From positions 1,018,075 to 1,082,074 of the forward strand of contig NC_061073.1 in the NCBI RefSeq assembly GCF_021917145.1: 64,000 nucleotides of DNA. Reading direction: 5' to 3'. Position 1 is the stretch's first letter. The number at the start of each line of letters is the position of its first letter. Origin of the DNA: Hypomesus transpacificus. Taxonomy: Eukaryota; Chordata; Actinopteri; Osmeriformes; Osmeridae. Positions 1 through 11,472 of the stretch are shown here, piece after piece. The notes beneath the pieces are model-generated. The model saw only the letters and a list, made by a program, of their open reading frames with translations, did not search any database and was not told the origin of the DNA. The position numbers and the translations under genes are program-made.

Positions 1-1224
1 CCCCCACCCCACCCCCCTTTCCAAAGATGAGATTGGTTGAGTGTGACAGTAGTGGTGGCCATGACAACGCATGGGAGTGCCCAAAGACCCCCGAGACAGT
101 TACCATGGGTACACTGGGGACCCGCAATGCCAATGTCTGCCATTACCTCATCCCCAACACAAACAAAACGACTTTACCTTCTTACCCTGAAATGTACTAT
201 ACAAACTCCTCATTTCCATGATAATCAAAACTTTCAACGACAACAAAAGACACCAGCGAGTTTGAAAAAAACAATAATTTTATTCTGCAATGATCTTGTG
301 CCCATTCAGTTTAATCTTTTTTTTTTAATGTTTTAACGAATCTCCTAGTTAACATTGCTCTCAAGAAGAATAAACCATAGGTAAAACTTTCAGAGAAAAT
401 ACAAATCTTAAAAAACATTCATTTTTTGGGGGTTTTAATCCAAATGAATCAGGGGCTACACCAGAGATATAGCTGCTCCGGGGTTGGTTGAGGGAAAGCG
501 CTGCATCCCTCCCTATTGGCTGATGGCCACGGGCCAATCTGAACCACACCCCCAGTGAGTGGAGGAGAGCCGATCACAGTGTAGAGTCCACAAACTCCCA
601 TGATGCCCCTCTCTCCATGGGAGATTAAGGCAGTAAACACAGTGGGTATGTATACCTTCAGGAGTGGACTATGAGATGACTGGGGCAGGGGGGACCTCCA
701 TCCAACCAGAAAGCCTGTTTGGACTACAACCACAGAAGAAGTACTACAACAATGACAGGACCAATCAGAGACCAGGAAAGAAGAGCATCTCCTCTGAAAG
801 ACAGACAGACACACAGTCGTTGTAGTCCAAACAGAGCAGCGTGGCTAGAGGAAGGTTTGGAAGCTCCCCCGAAGCTCAGATGACAGTGAGATGATGCACA
901 GTACAGTGGATAAACCAACCATGACCTGACTGGAGAAAGGGAAAGGCCCAGGAGACTGTTGGCAATATACAGTAAATCAGTGTGTCTCAGTGTAGGTCAG
1001 TGTGTGTGTGTGTGTGTGTGTGCGTGTGTGTGTGTGTAAACAAATGCGGTTTTCTTTGTCGCCATCGTTAGGTATGGTTGTTTAAACGTTTGTCTTGCCA
1101 TGCAGAAGTATATGAATGTGTAACGTGTGTCTCCTCTCGGATCCAGGTGCGAGGACCAGACCCTCCCCTCCCCCTCCCCACCCCCACCAGCAGGAAGCAG
1201 CCTCCCCCCCCACTGAGCCCCCCC
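1..1224 (-). other. 3' untranslated region of cotl1 and flank
   Basis: No coding exon is visible here. The stretch follows the cotl1 stop codon on the minus strand and is probably its 3'UTR. An AATAAA signal on the minus strand (tttatt at 278-283) would end the transcript near 260. A TG dinucleotide tract lies at about 1000-1037. Positions 1-260 show nothing recognisable. Confidence 0.6.
278..283 (-). promoter_or_regulatory. polyadenylation signal of cotl1
   Basis: This is AATAAA on the minus strand, about 940 bases downstream of the cotl1 stop, in AT-rich sequence. It is a candidate only; no transcript evidence is available. Confidence 0.45.
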
Positions 1225-2520
1225 CTACTCCGCCTGCGCGTCATAGTTGGCCCCGCCCGCCTTCTTCAGCTCTGTGCGGAGGTAGTCCTCCTCCAGCTCC
1301 CGTGCGTCACTGATCATGAACTCCTTGGCAAAGTTCTGCAAGGACAAACCCGGGCAATGGTGAGGGCTCGACGTGTGCGTTCCAGAAGTGTTGAGAGAGT
1401 GTCGGAACGAGCGTGGGCCCGCGTCTACGTGTTTTGAGACGCTAATGGGCGAGAGACGCTCATGTGGAAGAGCGCGTGCGCTCGGGGGCCCCTCACCTGC
1501 ACGATGTCCTTGACCAGCGTCTTGTCTGTGCTGATCTTGGCACGCTGGAGGCCGCTGATGTTCTCGCCGATCCAGGTGATGAGGGTGAACTTGGCCCGCT
1601 TGCTCATGGCGTCGCCCGTGGTGATCCGCACGAAGCCGAAAAGACGAGAATCGTCTGGAAGAGGGAGGAGGGGAATTTTGGTGAGAGGGAGAACAGAGGA
1701 GGAAAGGATATGCCTGAGCAAGAGAGGGGAAAGAAAACGGGAGGTCAGAGTTCAAAGAGAGAGCGAGTAGAAAGAGAGAGAGACATCCAGGAAGAGAGAG
1801 GGAGGAATCGAGAGCAGGAGATTGAAGTCACAGCCCATTGGAGGAAGATAGGTTGAGAACACTTTTGGTCGGTGTAACTTAGATATAACAAAGCCAGTGA
1901 ACACTGATGAGCTGAACAGGAAGTATAGGCTGGAGGTACCACATCACCATGGTTTTCTCCTAAGGGAGAAAGGAAGAAATATAACCCTGGAGTCTATATA
2001 GACAGGAAGTAGCTGAGGCTTCTGGGATGCTGTGGTTAGGGATTGAGTAGAGGGATTGAGTGATCTAGTGTATGGGACATGCCTATGGATCTCCTGGCCA
2101 GACTCAGTAGGCAGTGACACTAGTCTGTGGTAGGCCTATACCGGATAGCGTGAACACAAGAACCAGTGCCAGTACCTCTCTTATTCAGGTCAGTAGGCTA
2201 ACAGGAGTAGATTTATGTCAGCCATATTATGAAATCTTGGATGTCTCCCTCTCTCTAATTTGCTCGCACAGTTGGTTCTTCTCCATATTATCAGTCCTTA
2301 CATTTTCCTATGCACCAAGCAAGTTGTGTATGCTTACCTATGATTGACTCATACTGATTTCCTGAGGGATGGTCCAGAAATCTTCCTGCTCTATCAGATA
2401 TCAGGGCTCTCGGTTGTGTGTTAATACCAGCCATTGTTACATGTTGGATCAGCATGGCTACAAATGCCAGCGCTGGCCTCAACACACACACCTCCCTCAC
2501 TTTTTGTCTTTTGTCTGTCT

Positions 2521-2558
<38 letters not shown>

Positions 2559-4350
2559 CTCTCTCTTACACACACACCTCTGTCTTTGGAGTACAAACAG
2601 GGTGTGATGCTCAATTTCATGCTTAAAGGTATTGTGCTGTTTTTTGACCTGTGTACATCTGGGGGGGGGGGGGGGGCGTGAGGTATGAGGAAGTGTACTG
2701 CGGCAGTACGCATGGCTACATGTCTCACTTCCTCTCTGAGTCTTCCGGGTGTGTCTCTTCCCTTCTGACTGTGCTGACAGAGCAACCCCAAGAAAACTAA
2801 GATGATGATGAGGCAGCGAAAAGAGAGAGGGAGAGGAGGAGAGAGAGAAACTGATTTCAATCCTTAAAGCATATTTCCGATCTTTGAATTGGTGCCAAAA
2901 ATTGGTCCCAAAGAAGAAAACATTGCAGGTAGTGAAATTAAATATTTGTAATAGGATTGCTGTAGTGATACCAAACGGGCCTTTGTCCTCACTCACACTC
3001 GAGTAAAAGTTGCCATGTTTTCTTATGTTACATTAATAGCACTGGTTCAGTTTAGGATATGCATCACGTATTTCAACATCGGAATTCGCGCCCTCAAGTG
3101 TAGCCCTGGGCAACACTGAAGACGTGCACCATTTGTTGCGCGCCACACCCAACACTCACTTGAGTTGAAAAGCAAGAGAGAGAGAGAGATGGAGAGAGGA
3201 AGGTGACGCTTATCATCGGAGGTGAGCAATATTTCTAGTAATATAGAGATAGTAAGCGGTGACCTTGGCCAATGTTGTTTACTTGAGCTCACTACAAAAC
3301 TCGGAAAGAATTGCAACCCATTAGGATGTTTATTTGCCCTCCACCTAAAATCTCGGAGACCTGTTCCCGGTCAGTAGACTAAGACGCAGTGGGCTACTTC
3401 CTGGTGAAGTGATAACCAATGAAAACAGAGTCTTAAAGATTACCGGTCTGTGACAGAGTAGGCTATAAGAAGCAGGAACTAGGAAGCACACCAGTAACAA
3501 GGGGTGGCAAGGTTTAAAGCTGTACAAGTTGACATGCTCATTTAGTTTGTACTAAACCACTTGTTTCAACAAGTGAAACAATATTTTAAGACCTAGGTCC
3601 AGGTAAAATCAACCGTTGGCACGCACGAACGCTGCAGTCAGTTTGAAACCCATTGTGGCAGCACATGAATGAAGAGGCTCTGCACCTACCTGTGCACAGG
3701 CTCTTGAATTCTTCATAGTCCGTGCCGTGGCCTGCTGGCACAATCATTGAGCCCTCGTATTTGAACCCAGCCCTGTAAAGACAAGAAAGATGCAGTGGAT
3801 TACATCGATCCGAGCTGCTGACATTTCGAAAACGACAAGCCCAAATGACGTGATCCTGCTTATAGGAGCTCGCGCTCTCCCAGTGACAATCTAGAATCTC
3901 GTCGATGCGGTGTCTGACATCTCGCATGTGACTGTTACAATGAATCAATGATAACCCTAGGAGGCGAATGTGAGCCAGCTAAGGTGTCGGGTTTGAGTCA
4001 ACATATACCTACGTGTCACTACTGTACCCACTTGGGGAGACAAAGGAAATTATTCATGCCCCGCTGGCTCAAATTATTACTCTCTGACCACAACAGGCCA
4101 GCCTATAACGCCAGGTAAAGAGATTATAAGGAAGAAATGTAGGGTGAATGAATGAAACGCGCATTTTCTAATATAACTAATCACCGTGTAATCTGTAATC
4201 TCTGATTTGCCAACCTGGGAGACAGCCCGCCTTTATCCACCGTAAGCACAATACACAAGGAATTAGAACTCACCAGTTTATCTCCGTGTTATCGTCTCTG
4301 ACGAGGTTATAAGCTTCTCTGCAAGCCTCTTTATCGATTCGTGTTGCCAT
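1225..4350 (-). CDS. cotl1: coactosin-like protein (ADF-H family, F-actin binding)
   Basis: Four coding exons on the minus strand: 4350-4274, 3772-3690, 1654-1497 and 1335-1225. They join in phase to give 142 residues, the usual length of COTL1. The protein starts MATRIDKEACREAYNLV and ends GGANYDAQAE, both hallmarks of the family, and the block SKRAKFTLITWIGEN is the conserved core of the ADF-homology fold. The family binds actin filaments in the cytoplasm, and COTL1 is also known to bind 5-lipoxygenase. The start ATG has a good context (A at -3, G at +4). All introns are GT..AG. Intron 2 (about 2 kb) holds a CT tract (2524-2554) and a G run (2661-2677) but no other gene. Identity is very secure. 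Confidence 0.95.
2524..2677. repeat. CT dinucleotide tract and poly-G run in cotl1 intron 2
   Basis: A (CT)n tract at about 2524-2554 is followed by a run of 17 G at about 2661-2677. Both are simple repeats within the second cotl1 intron. Reading frames through them give Ser-Leu or Glu-Arg strings and are not genes. Confidence 0.9.
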
Positions 4351-5595
4351 TTTGGATGGACGCAATGGACAGCCGAGAGAGCGCAGCAGAACAAAAATTC
4401 GAAGTCTAAGGTATCCTGTTCGGCAGAGTGAGCAGCCCTCCTGGTATTAAAAAGCAGCACAACTAGAGTTATACAATGGAGTGGCAGTGCTACCCACTGA
4501 TATCACGAGCCACACGGAAATAATTGAGCGTGCGCTACGGAAAGGGGTAGTGAGCTGAGCCTAGTGTCTCCTTTCTCAGTTATCGGAATAAAGCTACTCT
4601 TTTCGCGACTCGTTTCATTTCCTATTGTCGGGTTTATGGGCGGTGGTGATGTTTCTCAATCAGGTTGCCGTAATAGAGCAAATCCTCAGACGCAGGATTC
4701 ACCTCCTCCCAATGGCCAAAAGAGGGATTCAGTTAATTTAAATCCACCCTTTTCTATTGTTACCTATGAGCTGGATTATTGCGCCACCTTGTGGTCGGAA
4801 GCGTCCGGTGCGGTCACCGGACAATAGCCTGCGTGTGCCTGCGTGTGCACTGCACCAGAGGCTACAAGCTGCAGGAGTTGTCATGTTATCCATAATTGTT
4901 CCCAATTGTCTGATAATTAATCACTTGCAAGACGAATACGTGTATTGATGTATACCCCTGTCTGGGGTAGGTCAGTGTGTGTGAAAGAGAGATGCAACCA
5001 TTCTGATATTAAGGTAATGTCACAAATGGCCTTGAACAATAATAATAAGTGTACACCAACAATACAACAAGTGACCAGTGAACTCGTCCTTGAAAAAAAA
5101 ATGCAACTCATGCAACTTGTTGTGTTGTCAGCAGACATTGAAACTGGCAGTGTTTAAACATCGCAGGTCTTGAATGCATCCCAAACTCAATCCAACCTCT
5201 CTTGTTTGGTTGAATTGTGATTGGTTGAGTTCATAGGCTGTCTTCCGGTATGAGGTCCTAGTAATAGCTGCGAATCAACAGAACATTCTAAACTGCCTTT
5301 CAATAAGAAATATTTGTCTAAAATGCCGAAAATGCAGTGGTAAATATGGACTGTACAGTGGACTATTAACGATAGAGGCCATTGGGATGGTTGTCGAGCA
5401 AGAGTTTGTTGTTTAGCCTAGGTCGTGACTGAGATGTGTCAACATAACTGATGCTGTTGCCATGTACTGTAGCAAGTTACCGATGTAATGTTCAGACTAC
5501 ACTTGTTAGCTAGTCATGTGTGTTTTATGTGCGCTTGTCGTTGTATGAAGATGTTACACTGAGTTAAACGCGAGAGTGGCTAAACTTAGCTTCAG

Positions 5596-5647
<52 letters not shown>

Positions 5648-5756
5648 TCTGTGTGTGGCTGCGTGTGTGTGCTCTGCCCTTCAGCTGACCAAGAGAGCAC
5701 AATGGACAAGATGAAGACATCTCTTTTGGCAAGAAGCTAGTTGATGCTGAGACACA
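4351..5756. promoter_or_regulatory. divergent intergenic region, cotl1 / klhl36
   Basis: About 1.4 kb separates the start codons of cotl1 (minus) and klhl36 (plus), so it should hold both promoters and both 5'UTRs. A CA dinucleotide tract occupies about 5597-5646. Two short upstream ORFs precede the klhl36 start (5702-5740 and 5744-5770). I could not place transcription starts. Confidence 0.55.
5597..5646. repeat. (CA)n microsatellite
   Basis: About 25 CA units in the presumed klhl36 5' flank. Confidence 0.95.
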
Positions 5757-8700
5757 ATGGACAATGGTAGACAGGGCCTTGTCTCACGGCCCCAACGGAT
5801 TAGTGAATCCTCCAAGGTCAGTGTCACCAAGGCGCACCGTTTTCTTCACTGTGCTGACACACACACACTGCAGACGTCACTCTACTGCTGGGTTGTCATT
5901 CAAATCATAATCTTCAGCAGGACTTCCTGTTACACCATGTGCCTTATGTCTTTTCTCATTGGTGGAGGTAACTGGGAAGGCTTAGTCATTCATTTTTCAT
6001 CATTCACGTGGGTCTGTGTTTTTCTGTGTGTGTGCCTTCTTTGTGCACGTCTGTGTGTGTGTCCCTGTCTGTGTGTGTCCCTGTCTGTGTCTGTGTGTGT
6101 GTGTCTCCCCCCAGGCGTACCGCTGCGTCGAGCAGACAGGCGTGATTCTGCAGGGTCTGAACGATCAGCGAGAGAGCGGCCAGCTCTGTGACGTGGTGCT
6201 GCTGGCCGACGAGGAGCGCGTCCCGGCCCACCGGGCTGTGCTGGCCGTGGCCAGTCCTTACTTCCACGCCATGTTCACCCTGGCCATGAGGGAGGAGCAC
6301 CAGGCCGAGGTGTGGCCCCTGAGAAGGACTCCACTGTGGTTGTGTCATCCTCCGAGCTCTCTCACCAAGGAACTCATGTCGCCTCCCCCTTTGCCTTGGT
6401 AGGTGGAGCTTGTGGGCGCCTCGGACATCGGCCTCAAGGCCGTGGTCGACTTCCTGTACAGCGGAGAGCTGCTATTGGACGGCGGCAATATCGATTACGT
6501 CCTGGAGACGGCTCATCTGCTACAGGTTGTTGTCGTTTTAGTTTTCTAAAACTCAAGCCCTGAGATTGAGTGCTGATATACTGAGTCCTGTTATACTTTG
6601 GCTCACGGCTGGGATTTTCAATATTAAAGATCAACTTGGAGTGTGATATTGTTTTTATTCAACAGTTCTTCATCCGCCACTATTAGTTAACAGTAATAAG
6701 CGACACCATTTCTTTGTTTATTAAATCCTTTGTTTGGATCCACCAACACAAATAGTACTGGGATTGGGACTGGACTGTTGCCAAGCAACACATCAACTTT
6801 TTCCTGCACACTAGCTTGCTACTTTGTGTAGGTCAACACATGATGACTGCAGGCCAGCTACTGTGTTTCATGTACATTTACAGTATGTGAGAAAGCCTGT
6901 CCGTTAATGACGTCCCAATGCTCTGCCCTTTCGGCATGAGAAAGTTGGTCTCAAACACATTATCTGTATATTTCCACTTATTGCGCAACTAGTGAAATAC
7001 AAGTCTGTAAAACCAGTAGTACATTTAGTCATTTAGCAGACAGAGCGATCCAGAGCGATTTAGAAGTAATACAGTGTTGTCTTACCATAGTAAAACCAGT
7101 AGTAATACAGTTTTGTCTTACCATAGTAAAACCAGTAGTAATACAGTGTTGTCTTACCATAGTAAAACCAGTAGTAATACAGTGTTGTCTTCCCATAGTA
7201 AAACCAGTAGTAATACAGTGTTGTCTTCCCATAGTAAAACCAGTAGTAATACAGTGTTGTCTTACCATAGTAAAACCAGTAGTAATACAGTGTTGTCTTC
7301 CCATAGTAAAACCAGTAGTAATACAGTGTTGTCTTACCATAGTAAAACCAGTAGTAATACAGTGAGATGTTTGTCTCAGGTGTGGCGTGTGGTGGACTTC
7401 TGCTGCCAGTATTTGGAGCAGGAAGTGAGTGAGGACAACTTCCTGTACCTCCAGCAGCTGGCCCAGCTGTACAGCATGCAGCGCCTCGACCTCTACATCG
7501 ACCACTTCGTCCTCCAGCGCTTCGCCACCCTCTCCTTTACCCCACACTTCCTGCGGGACCTTCCTGTCCACAAGCTGACGGTCTACCTGGCCAGCGAGCA
7601 GGTGAGGTTCAGAATGGGATCATACTAGGATCAGAAGCAGGCAAGTCACTCCCAGAATAGCCTTGTGTACCATTAAAAGCATTTTTTATGGAAAGGACCA
7701 GTTGGGAGGAAGACTAGCCTGGGACCAGTCTTAATCTGTGTCTGGATTTGAACTCTGAAAAGCATTTTAGGTGGTGTATCTGAGTGAGTCCTCATGCGTT
7801 GTGTCACAGAGTAAATGGGGGGTCAGATGGCTGAGCTGTTAGGGAGTCGGGGTATTAATCAGAAGGTTGTTGGTTCGATTCCCGGCCGTGCCAAATGACA
7901 TTGTGTCCTTGGGCAAGGCACTTTACCCTACTTGCCTCAGGGAGCAAATGTTCTCTTCTTCTGCCAGGTGCAGCACGACAGTGAGCAGGCGCTGCTCCAG
8001 GCTGCCCTCCAGTGGCTGAGCCAGACTCCCGCACGCCACGCCCACGCTCGCCACCTGCTCTCCCACATCCGCTTCCCGCTGATGCCCACGGCTGAGCTGA
8101 CGGAGCGCGTGCTGCCCGCCCTGCAGGCCCTCCTGCCCGCAGAGGCCGGGTGCCAGGCCCTGGTGGATGAGGCTCGGAGCTACCACGCCCGGCCCAGCGC
8201 CCAGCCCCTCCTCCAGACGGCCCGCACCGCTCTGAGGGGCGGCGTGGAGCGCCTCCTGCTGGTCGGGGGGGAGGTTTCGGAGCGCGGCGAGGAACTGAGC
8301 GCAGACGTGTGCTGGTTGGACGGAGAGGCTGGGGGGTGGGGGGTGGAAACCCAGCTGCCGGCCCAGAGAAGCCACCACTGCCTGGCCGTGCTGGGGGGGT
8401 TCATCTACACTGTGGGGGGGAGCTCGTCTCGGGACAACGGAGGGGACGCCGCCTGTAACCTGCTGTACCGCTATAATCCCTGTGACAACCAGTGGACCAA
8501 AGTAAACAGACACGCATCCATAGCTCCCTTTTGTTTCTTCTCTTTTCCTTTTTTTGTTGTTGTTGCATTCAACGTATTATACAACTCATTATAACTTTCT
8601 AAAGCAGTTCTGAATTACGCCGCTGTAGTGTAGTGTCTGGAGTGACCCTCCCTCTACCCCCTCAGAGTGCTTCCATGAACCAGAGTCGTGTGGACTTCTT

Positions 8701-10020
8701 CCTGGACGCAGTCGGGGATTGCCTGGTGGCTGTTGGGGGGAGGAACGACAGTGGAGCTCTCTCCTCTGTGGAGGTGTACCACCCTGCTCAGGACTGCTGG
8801 AGCTACGTAGCCAGCCTGCCCAGGTCAGCACACCCACTCACAACCTAGCATCTTGAACCTAGCATTCACAAACTAGCATCCAATAGTCTTGCAAACACAA
8901 CCTAGCATCTTTAACCTAGCATTCACAAACTAGCATCCAATAGTCTTGCAAACACAACCTAGCATCTTAAACCTAGCATCCACAACCAAGCATCCACAAC
9001 CTAGCATCCAATAATCTTGCAAACACAACTTAGCATCTTTAACCTAGCATCTTAAACCTAGCATCTACAACCTAGCATCCAATAATCTTGCAAACACAAC
9101 CTAGCATCTTTAATTTAGCATCTTAAACCTAGCATCCACAACCAAGCATCCACAACCTAGCATCCAATAATCTTTCAAACACAACTTAGCATCTTTAACC
9201 TAGAATCTAAAACCTAGCATCTTAAACCTACCATCCACAACCTAGCATCCAATAATCTTGCAAACACAATTTAGCATCCTTAACCTAGCATCCACAACCA
9301 AATGCCCTCAACCTAACGTAAAGATCAGCAAACCTATGAGCCTGCTCCTACAAGCATGCATAACCATAAGCATCCTGTTTCTAAACTCTTCAAAGACTTC
9401 TCATGTCTCCTCTCCCCCGCCCACCACCCCCCACATCTCCGTCCTCCAGGTTCACCTACGGCCATGCTGGCACCGTGCACCAAGGCATGGTCTACATATC
9501 TGGTGGTCACGACTACCAGATCGGCCCGTATCGTCGAGAGGTCCTGAGCTACGACCCTGTAGGAGGCGGTGACACGTGGACAGAACGTCCTCCCATGGCC
9601 TCGGCGAGGGGCTGGCACTGCATGGCCTCCCTGCACCACCTCATCTACGCCATCGGGGGGAGCAACGACCACGAGGAGAGCGCCGAGCGCTTCGACATCC
9701 TGGCGGTGGAGGCGTTTGACCCCCGTAGCGAGCAGTGGACGCGCGTGGCACCGCTGCTGAGGCCCAACAGCGAGGCGGGGGTGGGGGTGTGGAGGGGGCG
9801 GATCTACGTCCTGGGGGGGTACAGCTGGGAGAACGCCTTGTTCTCCAGGTCCACGCAGGTGTTCCAACCGGAGAAGGGCCAGTGGGAGCCGGGGCCGGAC
9901 CTGCCCAAACGCGTTGCAGGGGCGTCTGCTTGCGTGTGTACTGTGAAGCCCCCGCCCGCAGGAACGCCCGACAGGACAAAGACGGGACAGAAGGTCAAAG
10001 GTCGACGGCTTCCCACCTAG
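5757..10020 (+). CDS. klhl36: Kelch-like protein 36 (BTB-BACK-Kelch, CUL3 adaptor)
   Basis: Seven coding exons on the plus strand: 5757-5816, 6115-6309, 6403-6525, 7380-7601, 7968-8501, 8666-8823 and 9450-10020. They give 620 residues; human KLHL36 has about 616. The N-terminus carries [12 protein letters not shown], as in the orthologue. The BTB domain (about residues 40-145) contains [25 protein letters not shown] domain (about 150-260) follows, with [15 protein letters not shown], then about six Kelch repeats (about 290-600) with GG-containing blades such as [13 protein letters not shown] and [18 protein letters not shown] proteins recruit substrates to CUL3 ubiquitin ligases; the substrate of this one is not known to me. 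The C-terminal tail is basic. The start has A at -3 and G at +4. Introns 3 and 6 carry minisatellites, and a SINE abuts exon 5. Confidence 0.95.
7021..7064 (+). repeat. SINE 3'-tail fragment
   Basis: This matches the tail block (catttagtcatttagcaga... and ...ccagagcgattta) also seen at 41584-41628 and in the full SINE at 47499-47703. It interrupts the first unit of the 36-bp minisatellite that follows: aaaccagta stands before it and gtaatacagtg after it. Confidence 0.7.
7065..7364. repeat. 36-bp minisatellite in klhl36 intron 3
   Basis: About eight tandem copies of a 36-bp unit beginning gttgtcttaccatagtaaaa, with one variable site (ttaccat or ttcccat). The unit length is a multiple of three and no stop occurs in the frame that continues into exon 4. 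The array ends 15 bases before the exon 4 acceptor. Confidence 0.92.
7817..7945 (+). repeat. tRNA-derived SINE, truncated, in klhl36 intron 4
   Basis: This has a tRNA-like head with an A-box region (tggctgagctgtt) and a perfect B box (ggttcgattcc at 7872-7882), then the body cttgggcaaggcactttacc. The same family appears in reverse at 47499-47703. The usual tail is missing; the element ends about 20 bases before klhl36 exon 5. Confidence 0.8.
8830..9310. repeat. degenerate minisatellite in klhl36 intron 6
   Basis: Irregular tandem units built on cctagcatc, such as cctagcatcttaaacctag and catccaataatcttgcaaac, fill most of intron 6. Blocks of about 60-70 bp recur in a higher-order pattern. Confidence 0.88.
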
Positions 10021-11472
10021 GAGATGACACTGGAAGAAGAAAGCCTTGGAAAGGTTGCAAATGTGCACAGTCCTGTGTGATGTGTAATGATCAACATCCA
10101 AAGGTCAGAACACACACCTTAAACTCTGGACACAAGTATTGTCATGTCATGGTCAATGAAAGCACAATGTATACATGGGAATATTTACCATATGGTGTTA
10201 TCATTTAGTATTTTACTACTCTGTTACTGGAAGAACATGCAGACTCTAGGCCACAGGTCTGGAATGGCCACACCTGCCAGTGAAGAACATAACCTGGTTC
10301 TGGTTCTATGGACAGAACGTCCCCTTCTTTCCAAGAACCTTCCAGTGAAATCTCATAGTAGGTTCTGTACTGGACGTGTGTGTGTGTGTACTAATTCTGT
10401 CACTCTGATTCTGAACATGCTGATTGTCGGAAGCGTTTCATGTTGGGTCTTTGGACAGGTGTGTGGTTAGGTATCTTCACATGCCACATCTCCTTAAGCA
10501 CAAGTGTTCTGTACTGGTCTACTTCCATCAGCGGTGTTGGTGAGACCCTTCCAATAGGCCTGGTCTGTCTGCTTCACAACTACTATTAGTATAACCTGTT
10601 ACACAATGCCAAATATAATTGCTTTATAACACTGAATTTGCGTTAGAATTATTTGTATTATCTAGTCATCGACATGCAAGACTTATTTTCAGAATTATGC
10701 CTTTCTCCTTTATTGCTAAAATGTGTGTATCGCATTCATGTCATTTCAAACATCACACAAAATTAGCAATATTAACAAAATATAATAAAACCTTTCATCT
10801 AAAGGTTTTTCCATGTTGGGATCCCTCTCGTACTCAGAACACAGAATCCTCCCATCTGGGGTGGAAGTCATTCAGTGATTGAATGTATGAGCAGAATACT
10901 TCGTCATGGTGTTATGTCATGCTATAGCTGTTTTCCCAGGTATTTAACAGAATCCCACCACTGCAACATCAAAAAACTCAGAAGCTTCAGCAAACAAAAT
11001 CCTATAGTTCTCAGGTCCTATAGTTTTTCAGATCCCACCTGTACTTTTTAAATGTTATATATTAGTTTTTCTTAAATGTCAGTCAAATACTCAAACAGCT
11101 GGTCATAATAATCAGTGATATCACAAGTTTATTTTTTCATAGTTCATGTTCTTAAAAATAACTTTTTACATTTGTGAAACAACACATTTGACTAATAACA
11201 TGCAATTAATAAATCACAGACCCTTCCATAGTTTCAACTCACTCACCACTATAAGCACACAGACAAAAACATTGCATCTCTCTAACTTCACATTGGGACT
11301 CACTGACGTGGTTTCAGATAAAGGCAAACAAACAGTTGGGCATGTCGCTACAGCACCAGTGAGTTAGATAATCCTGTTATTTCCCCTTGGACTCATGGTT
11401 TCCTAGAGTCCTGTCCCCTGGTCTCCAGGCCTCCTGGTCCAGGTCTTCTGTGCTTGCTCTCTGAGGCTCTAG
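10021..11472. other. convergent 3' region, klhl36 / aldo-keto reductase
   Basis: No exon is visible. Candidate polyadenylation signals face each other: AATAAA on plus at 10784-10789 for klhl36, and AATAAA on minus (tttatt at 11128-11133) for the reductase. The two 3'UTRs would therefore end about 350 bases apart. Confidence 0.55.

Noticed and set aside
2291-2996. Minus-strand open frames of about 190 residues
   Set aside because: Low-complexity content over CT and poly-G tracts in a cotl1 intron; no domain, no matching splice partners.
7065-7364. Regular 36-bp repeats as a CRISPR array
   Set aside because: The units are directly adjacent with no spacers, and the setting is an intron of a vertebrate gene.
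7817-7900. A functional tRNA gene
   Set aside because: The A and B boxes belong to a SINE head. No cloverleaf end is present, and the same sequence recurs at 47499-47703.
9334-10101. Minus-strand 255-residue open frame opposite klhl36
   Set aside because: Antisense shadow of the GC-rich Kelch exon.
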